From an uncultured Eubacteriales bacterium (lineage in GTDB: Bacteria > Bacillota > Clostridia > Oscillospirales > Oscillospiraceae), in the NCBI GenBank assembly GCA_959602365.1, contig CAUGSS010000007.1, forward strand, positions 1 to 64,000: a stretch of DNA of 64,000 nucleotides. Reading direction: 5' to 3'. Shown here piece after piece: positions 58,680 through 64,000 of the stretch (positions are counted from its first letter, which is position 1; each line of letters begins with the position of its first letter). The notes beneath the pieces were generated by a model. It did no database searches, was not told the origin of the DNA, and saw only the letters and a list, made by a program, of their open reading frames with translations. Made by a program: the position numbers and the translations under genes.

Positions 58680-58716
58680 GCTTTTCTCACCTGCTATACT
58701 CTTCCCCCCTGAGGAT

Positions 58717-58744
58717 GAATGCCCCCGCCTGCGCGGGGGCATTC
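58717..58744 (+). promoter_or_regulatory. Hairpin between transporter and OYE-type gene
   Basis: GAATGCCCCCGC (58717-58728) pairs perfectly with GCGGGGGCATTC (58733-58744); no T run. Partial terminator or mRNA-processing hairpin within the operon. Confidence 0.75.
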
Positions 58745-58782
58745 GCCCTAGCCATCCAAATCCGACAAAGGAGTGACTGACA

Positions 58783-60813
58783 ATGAAATCTGCCTACCCC
58801 CACCTGCTCTCGCCGCTGGTCATCCGGGGCAAAGTGATCAAAAACCGCATGGAGTCCGCCAACTCGCTGCCCCACTTCCTTCAGGGTCCGGAACGCTATC
58901 CCGCCGATTCCGTCATCGCCCATTACGCCAACCGGGCCAAGTCCGGGGCTGCCATCGTGACGTGCATGGGGATCAACGACTTCAACGCCGATAAGCATAT
59001 GCCCATGGAGATGGATGGCCCCCATTTCCCGGATTTTGACCTCTACAATCCCCAGTGCCAGAACTATCTGCTCCAGCTCTCCGACGCCATCCATTACTAC
59101 GGCGCCCAGGCCTGCATGGGCTTCTTTGTGGCCAGCAACAAGTATCCCATCCTGCGCCGGAAGAACCCCATGGACGAGGGGACGCTGGAGTTTGTCCAGC
59201 TGGACTGCCCCATGGGCCCCTTCCCCGGCTCCACGCCGGAACAGGTGGAGGAATTCTATGAGCACGTCCGGGCCACCGTGGCGGCGCTGGACGAGGAGAC
59301 CATGGAAAAGGTGGCCGAGAGCTATGCCCAGCAGTGCCAGATCCTGAAATTCCTGGGCTTTGACATGGTGTCTATCCATCTGTGCTACCGGGGGCAGATG
59401 CCCACCCGCTTCCTCTCTCCGCTGACCAACCACCGCACCGACGCCTATGGCGGCAGCCTGGAGAACCGGGCCCGGTTCCCGCTAATGATTCTGAAGAAGA
59501 TCCGGGAGGCGGTGGGCAGGGACTTCATCGTGGAGATCCTGTTCTCCGGCGAGGAGGATGCCGTGGGGGGCTACACGCTGGATGATGCGGTGGCCTATCT
59601 GAAACTCTTTGAGCCCTATGTGGATATTGCCCAGATCCGGGCCAGCGAGGCCGACCCCAACCACCCCACCAGCTTCAATCCGGAGGAGACCCCCTTCCTG
59701 CGCCAGGCGGCCTATATGAAGGAGCACGGGGTCAAGATGCTGATCGCCTCGGTGGGCGGCTGGCATAACCCCGAGACCGGCGAGCGGGCGCTGGCCGAGG
59801 GAAAGATCGACCTGGTCTCCATGGCCCGGGCCTGGGTGTCCAACCCGGACTATGGCAAGCTGGTCTATGAGGGCCGGGCGGAGGACATCGTGCCCTGCCT
59901 GCGCTGCAACAAGTGCCATGGCCGGGGCCCCCACGACCCCTATGTCTCCGTCTGCTCTGTCAACCCCAAAATCGGCATTGAGCACCGGCTCCACTATCTG
60001 GGCTCCGCCCCGGAGGGGGTCAAAAGGGTGGCGGTCATCGGCGGCGGCCCGGCGGGCATGAAGGCGGCCATCGACCTGTGTGACCGGGGCCGCCAGGTGG
60101 TGCTCTATGAGCGCACCGACAGCCTGGGCGGCGCCATCAAACACGCCGACTTTGTGGACTTCAAATGGACGCTGCGGGATTTCAAACGCTACCTGATCCG
60201 CCAGGTGGAAAAGCGGGACATTGACGTCCGGCTCAACACGGCGGTGACGCCGGAGCAGGTGGAGGCGGAGGGCTATGACGCCGTGGTTGTCGCCCTGGGC
60301 GCCCGTCCCAGCAAGCCCCCCATCCCGGGCCTGGAGGGCGAAAACGTCATCTTTGCCACCCAGGCGCTGATGGGGGAGAAGCCGGTGGGCAAGCGCGTAG
60401 TTGTCATCGGCGGCGGTGAGGTCGGAGTGGAAACCGCTATGCACCTGGCCAAGAACGGCCATGTGGCCACCGTGGTCGAAATGCGGGGCGAGCTGGCGGC
60501 GGACTCCACCTTTGTCCACTACCGCTCCATGTTCCAGGAGGCCTGGGAGGCCATTCCGGACTTCCACAGCGTGGTCAATGCCCGCTGCACCAAGGTGGCA
60601 GACGGCTGTGTCTGGTATCTGGATCAGGACCAGGCGGAACACGCAATCCCGGCGGATACCGTGGTGGTCTCCGCGGGTATGACCCCCTTGCAGCAGGAGG
60701 CCATGGACTTTTATGGGACTGCGCCCCATGTCTATATGATCGGCGACTGCGTCAAGCCCGCCACAGTCCAGCAGGCGATGCGCCAGGCCTACGCCGCCGC
60801 CAGCGAGATCTGA
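58783..60813 (+). CDS. Old-yellow-enzyme family Fe-S flavoenzyme (2,4-dienoyl-CoA/BaiCD-like)
   Basis: 676 residues in the three-domain layout: FMN TIM barrel (HLLSPLVIRGKVIKNRMES, SPLTNHRTDAYGGSLENRARF), a [4Fe-4S] motif CLRCNKC-x(12)-C, and a C-terminal FAD/NAD(P)H domain (VAVIGGGPAGMKAAIDL, VVVIGGGEVGVETAMHLA, GDCVKPATVQQAM). Reduces activated C=C bonds, as in bile-acid, isoflavone or dienoyl-CoA reduction. AAAGGAGTG precedes ATG 58783. Might supply electrons to, or act before, the two FAD proteins upstream. Exact substrate unknown. Confidence 0.93.
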   Translation: MKSAYPHLLSPLVIRGKVIKNRMESANSLPHFLQGPERYPADSVIAHYANRAKSGAAIVTCMGINDFNADKHMPMEMDGPHFPDFDLYNPQCQNYLLQLSDAIHYYGAQACMGFFVASNKYPILRRKNPMDEGTLEFVQLDCPMGPFPGSTPEQVEEFYEHVRATVAALDEETMEKVAESYAQQCQILKFLGFDMVSIHLCYRGQMPTRFLSPLTNHRTDAYGGSLENRARFPLMILKKIREAVGRDFIVEILFSGEEDAVGGYTLDDAVAYLKLFEPYVDIAQIRASEADPNHPTSFNPEETPFLRQAAYMKEHGVKMLIASVGGWHNPETGERALAEGKIDLVSMARAWVSNPDYGKLVYEGRAEDIVPCLRCNKCHGRGPHDPYVSVCSVNPKIGIEHRLHYLGSAPEGVKRVAVIGGGPAGMKAAIDLCDRGRQVVLYERTDSLGGAIKHADFVDFKWTLRDFKRYLIRQVEKRDIDVRLNTAVTPEQVEAEGYDAVVVALGARPSKPPIPGLEGENVIFATQALMGEKPVGKRVVVIGGGEVGVETAMHLAKNGHVATVVEMRGELAADSTFVHYRSMFQEAWEAIPDFHSVVNARCTKVADGCVWYLDQDQAEHAIPADTVVVSAGMTPLQQEAMDFYGTAPHVYMIGDCVKPATVQQAMRQAYAAASEI

Positions 60814-60848
60814 ACAACCACATTTCGAAATTCATATTGATTTATTTA

Positions 60849-60882
60849 GCGGAGCGTTGCCTCATGCAGCGCCCCGCTTTTA
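60849..60882 (+). terminator. Terminator after the OYE-type gene, repeat of the 31974 hairpin
   Basis: GCGGAGCGTTGC (60849-60860) and GCAGCGCCCCGC (60866-60877) form an imperfect stem, then TTTT and TATATCAG. The right arm and tail match 31991-32013 at 22 of 23 positions. Confidence 0.75.
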
Positions 60883-61051
60883 TATCAGCCGCCAAAAGAG
60901 GTGGGAAGACAACCAGATCTTGCTGCAGTGCTGTATGGACAATCCAGCAGTTTGGAGTGCAGACGCAGAAGTATCTGTATTCACTCCTTGTGCTCAGCCT
61001 CCTGCTACAATGTTTTCTGCAGAAATGCCTGAGTCAAAGGAGGAACGATTT

Positions 61052-61675
61052 ATGAAATCAACAACATTTGGGTGCATACGGGTATCCACAAAAGAACAAT
61101 GTGAGGAGCGGCAGATCATAGCGCTGCGAAATTTTCCCGTACCGGAGGATAAAATCTTTGTTGACAAGCTCAGCGGAAAGGACTTCAATCGACCGCAGTA
61201 TCAAAAATTGCTGCGAAAGTTAAGACCGGGCGACATACTTGTGGTGAAATCGATTGATCGGTTGGGCCGGGACTATGAAGAGATATTAAATCAGTGGAGG
61301 ATTATCACAAAGGAGAAGCGGGTGGATATTGTGGTCCTGGATATGCCGCTTCTGGACACGAGACAGACGGGAAAAGATTTGACTGGTATATTTGTGGCGG
61401 ATCTTGTTCTTCAAATTCTTTCCTATGTGGCCCAAAGTGAGCGGGAGAATATTCATCAGCGCCAGATGGAAGGAATTGCCGCGGCGAAGCTGCGTGGAGT
61501 GCGATTCGGACGCCCACGAAAACCGATACCGGAAAATTTTTCAGATGTAAAAAAGCGCTGGGAAACAGGAATCATCAGTTCCAGACAAGCGGCCAGGGAA
61601 CTGCATATCGCGCAAGATACATTTCTCAGATGGGCGCGGGAACATCGCCAGAATTTTTTTGATGTAAAAAAGTAG
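61052..61675 (+). CDS. Serine site-specific recombinase (same subfamily as 6945)
   Basis: 207 residues from ATG 61052 (AGGAGGAACG upstream). Nucleophile Ser12 in CIRVSTKEQ, IDRLGRDYEEI, VLDMPLLDTRQTGKDL and SERENIHQRQ, C-terminal helix-turn-helix (ISSRQAARELHIAQDTFLRWA). Shares long identical blocks with the recombinase at 6945-7544. The open frame extends back to 60857 but has no ribosome site or homology there. Its target is unknown. Confidence 0.93.
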   Translation: MKSTTFGCIRVSTKEQCEERQIIALRNFPVPEDKIFVDKLSGKDFNRPQYQKLLRKLRPGDILVVKSIDRLGRDYEEILNQWRIITKEKRVDIVVLDMPLLDTRQTGKDLTGIFVADLVLQILSYVAQSERENIHQRQMEGIAAAKLRGVRFGRPRKPIPENFSDVKKRWETGIISSRQAARELHIAQDTFLRWAREHRQNFFDVKK

Positions 61676-61970
61676 ACATTTTCAGGCAAACAGTGTATCA
61701 TAAAACAAAACATATTATCATCAAAATTTGTTACATGTTGTAAAAAATTACTGTCATATATTGCAAAAACTGCAACACGAAAAGATGAACGGAAATGTCT
61801 GCTTTTCCATTCAGGACAACAGGGGAACAGCAGGTGACGCGGAAGAGAACAATCTTGGGAATGACAATCGATGGCCGCCGGTACGGCATTCAAAAGCGGA
61901 CGGAGCTTTGAAAATCATATATCTGCGGTTTGTATGATTGCTTGATTTTGGAGAGACAGGGTGAAGCCGG

Positions 61971-63251
61971 ATGGATGATCTGAGATACGCCAACATTGCG
62001 CTGGATTTATTCTGCATTGTTTTATCCATTTTGCCGATTGTTTACCTGATCAGCAATCATCGCTACCGACAGAGGCTGAACCTGTTTTTTTTAGGCGCCT
62101 GCATATCCAATATTTTTATGATTGCAGGCGATCTTCCAGATTGGATTTTTCCGACAGCGGCTGCTGCCTCGGAAAAAATGATTTTATCGATTGCCACGAC
62201 GCTTTATTATGCGGCTTCTGCGTTTGTCCTGTATTTCTTCATACAGTATATTATGGAATATCTGATGTTAACAGGCAGGGCAAAGAAGTTTTGCTCGTCT
62301 TATGCTCTGGCCTTGTGCAGTGTGCAGGCTGTATTTGCGGTCATCAGCCCATTTACCGGTTTTATCTTCCGCATAACAGATGACGGATATCAGCGGGGTC
62401 CGCTGTTCCTGATTTCACAGTTTATACCGCTGCTTTGCTATCTGCTTTTTATGGCATTGATTATTATCTATCGAAAGAAACTGCGTGTGCGGGAGGTGGT
62501 ATTTTTCCTGATATATATCTTTATCCCTCTGGGCTGCGGTGCGATGCAGATGGCAATGCGGGGAATTGCCATTGTCAATGCGGGCGTAACCGTGGCCACA
62601 TTGGTTACACTCATGAATGTACAGTTTGAGCATGAGGTGACAATGAAAGAGCAGGAAAAGGAACTGGCCGAGCGGAGAATTGATATTATGCTCAGTCAGA
62701 TCCAGCCGCATTTTCTGTACAACTCTTTAGGTGCTATCTATCACTTATGTGAGAGCGATCCGGAGACGGCAAGAACGGCTATAAAGCGGTTTTCAGAGTT
62801 CCTGCGTGGAAATATGGAAAGCCTGAAAAACCGTGCGCCGATTGCTTTTTCATCGGAGCTGAATCATGTGACGAACTATTTATATCTGGAGCAGCAGCGT
62901 TTTGGAGATAAACTTCAGGTCATTTATCAGATAAAAACCGAAGATTTTTTGATACCACCCCTTACGCTGCAGCCTTTGGTGGAGAATGCAGTGCAGCACG
63001 GCATCCTGAACAGGCGGAGTGGAGGCACGGTCATAATCCGGACGGAGGAAACGGATGAGTACGCTGTGGTGACAATTGCGGATAACGGGGTTGGAATGGA
63101 AAAGGCAAAGGAATATGCTCCTCTGGGTGAACACACCCACATTGGGATTGAAAATGTCCGCAGCCGATTAAGGGAAATGGTGAATGGCACGCTGGAGATA
63201 GAGAGCAGCGGCCAGGGTACAACTGCAACGATCCGCATTCCCTGGGAATAA
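61971..63251 (+). CDS. LytS-like sensor histidine kinase (HATPase, His_kinase family)
   Basis: 426 residues. Six to seven N-terminal membrane helices (residues about 8-215), then the His_kinase motif LSQIQPHFLYNSLGAI with His247, N-box PPLTLQPLVENAVQHGI, and G-boxes ADNGVGM and GIGIENVRSRL. No extracellular sensor domain, so it senses within the membrane. Pairs with the response regulator starting 11 bases later. The 295 bases before it are AT-rich and gene-free apart from short frames. AGGGTGA precedes ATG 61971. Confidence 0.93.
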   Translation: MDDLRYANIALDLFCIVLSILPIVYLISNHRYRQRLNLFFLGACISNIFMIAGDLPDWIFPTAAAASEKMILSIATTLYYAASAFVLYFFIQYIMEYLMLTGRAKKFCSSYALALCSVQAVFAVISPFTGFIFRITDDGYQRGPLFLISQFIPLLCYLLFMALIIIYRKKLRVREVVFFLIYIFIPLGCGAMQMAMRGIAIVNAGVTVATLVTLMNVQFEHEVTMKEQEKELAERRIDIMLSQIQPHFLYNSLGAIYHLCESDPETARTAIKRFSEFLRGNMESLKNRAPIAFSSELNHVTNYLYLEQQRFGDKLQVIYQIKTEDFLIPPLTLQPLVENAVQHGILNRRSGGTVIIRTEETDEYAVVTIADNGVGMEKAKEYAPLGEHTHIGIENVRSRLREMVNGTLEIESSGQGTTATIRIPWE

Positions 63252-63262
63252 GGTGGTGGCGT

Positions 63263-64000
63263 ATGTATTTTTTGGTGACTGACGATGAGCCTTTACAGCT
63301 GAAGGAATTGGTTTCTGTCCTGCAGCGCATTCGTCCGGATGTGACCGTTTTTTCCCATATGTGGCCGGATGACGCGTTGGAAACCGCAAGACGGTATCCC
63401 ATAGATGTTGCTTTTCTGGATATTCAGACAGGGGGCATGAACGGGTTAGAGCTGGCGGTACAGCTCAAGAAAATCAAGGCGGATATTCATATTATTTTTG
63501 TTACCGGATACTCACAGTATGCGGTGGACGCATTTGCGATGCATGCCACCGGGTATCTCCTAAAGCCTGTCACAGAAGAAGCAGTCAATCGGGAACTTAC
63601 ATTTATTTATAAAAGCCCGCAGAGGCAGAGCCGTATTGAGGTTAGGACCTTTGGCGGCTTTGACCTTTATGTGGACGGCCGGCTGGTCCGGTTTGGACGT
63701 GCAAAATCAAAGGAGTTATTGGCCTATCTTGTCGATCGCCGAGGCCTGTCCGTTACAACTGGAGAAGCTTATGCGGCCTTGTTTGAGGATGCGGAAGACA
63801 CTCTTTCCGGAAAGTCATATTTTCGAACCATTGTGCATGAAATGGTCAACACGCTGAAAAAAGTGAATGCGGATGAAATCCTCTTGAAAGGCCATAACAG
63901 CTATGCAGTCATTCCTGAGAGATTCGATTGCGATTACTATCGTTTTTTGCAGGGGGACGCTGTGGCAATCAATACATTTCAAAATGATTATATGTGCGCG
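63263..64000 (+). CDS. Response regulator with receiver and winged-helix domain (3' end outside window)
   Basis: 246 codons visible, no stop by base 64000. Receiver domain: acidic pair D7-D8, phospho-acceptor D53 in VAFLDIQTGG, Thr in FVTGYSQY, Lys in YLLKPV. After about residue 125 comes a Trans_reg_C/SARP-like winged helix (RTFGGFDLYVDGRLVRFGRAKSKELLAYLVDRRG) typical of BTAD-containing regulators. AGGTGG precedes ATG 63263. Cognate to the LytS-like kinase. The rest, possibly a BTAD domain, is cut off. Confidence 0.92.
   Translation, partial: MYFLVTDDEPLQLKELVSVLQRIRPDVTVFSHMWPDDALETARRYPIDVAFLDIQTGGMNGLELAVQLKKIKADIHIIFVTGYSQYAVDAFAMHATGYLLKPVTEEAVNRELTFIYKSPQRQSRIEVRTFGGFDLYVDGRLVRFGRAKSKELLAYLVDRRGLSVTTGEAYAALFEDAEDTLSGKSYFRTIVHEMVNTLKKVNADEILLKGHNSYAVIPERFDCDYYRFLQGDAVAINTFQNDYMCA

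Noticed and set aside
54013..60729. Long minus-strand frames at 54013-55524, 55807-57282, 57279-58742 and 59482-60729
   Set aside because: All antisense to clear flavoenzyme and transporter genes; typical GC-rich shadow frames.
61820..61911. Short frame ending in MTIDGRRYGIQKRTEL before the kinase gene
   Set aside because: About 24 codons, weak ribosome site, no recognisable family; not enough to call a gene.
1..64000. CRISPR arrays, rRNA and tRNA genes
   Set aside because: No spacer-repeat arrays were seen; the repeats found are tandem coding, iteron or palindromic. No tRNA or rRNA sequence was recognised on either strand.

Overview
The window reads as chromosome of a spore-forming, anaerobic, moderately high-GC gut clostridium, probably Oscillospiraceae-like. 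The evidence is the low-GC-Gram-positive style ribosome sites, the lipoprotein solute-binding proteins, a BspA-like sortase-type surface protein, a decayed spoIIID, GPH transporters, and many flavin/Fe-S reductases with no visible oxygen-dependent enzymes. This placement is inference; there is no rRNA or tRNA in the window.

Layout. 1-6.1 kb: end of a flavin oxidoreductase, then a complete peptide-type ABC importer (binding protein, two permeases, two ATPases) closed by a small membrane protein and a strong terminator. 6.3-21.8 kb: an accessory island carrying a serine recombinase pair, an amber-interrupted LRR surface protein, an orphan HicB, a replication-initiator-like gene with exact 21-bp iterons, a frameshifted DnaB-like ATPase, a DUF4062/NACHT/TPR (STAND) gene with an 11-nt deletion in a 150-bp repeat array, a tyrosine recombinase and a ParB-like gene. 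Its gene boundaries are marked by near-identical copies of one short palindrome (AAAGCGGAACT / AGTTCCGCTTT). It looks like an integrated, partly decayed plasmid or phage-plasmid.

22-31 kb: LysR plus an AprAB/fumarate-reductase-like flavoprotein and ferredoxin; an SDR whose expected ATG is ATA, divergent from an AraC regulator; a VWA-fused binding lipoprotein pair; and a defective IS1182-type element with recognisable inverted repeats. 32.6-45.7 kb: the most interesting block. It has an RpiR regulator divergent from a sugar ABC importer, then a long operon of Gfo/Idh/MocA dehydrogenases and TIM-barrel isomerases around a small DUF6379-like protein, ending in a ROK kinase and an acetyltransferase. 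The order dehydrogenase, small beta subunit, TIM-barrel alpha subunit matches C-glycoside deglycosylation loci (dgpABC/dfgABC type), so the block plausibly imports and cleaves C-glycosides and salvages the sugar.

46-48 kb: an IS110-family element and a broken spoIIID. 48.3-52.3 kb (minus strand): a thiol/sulfur redox set (TlpA-like, CcdA, small Cys membrane protein, CoA-disulfide-reductase/rhodanese fusion, rhodanese, thioredoxin). 52.7-60.8 kb: a PucR-type regulator divergent from an operon of two FAD-dependent reductases, a GPH transporter and an old-yellow-enzyme type Fe-S flavoenzyme; the substrate is unknown. 61-64 kb: a second serine recombinase of the same family as the one at 7 kb, a LytS-like histidine kinase and a truncated response regulator.
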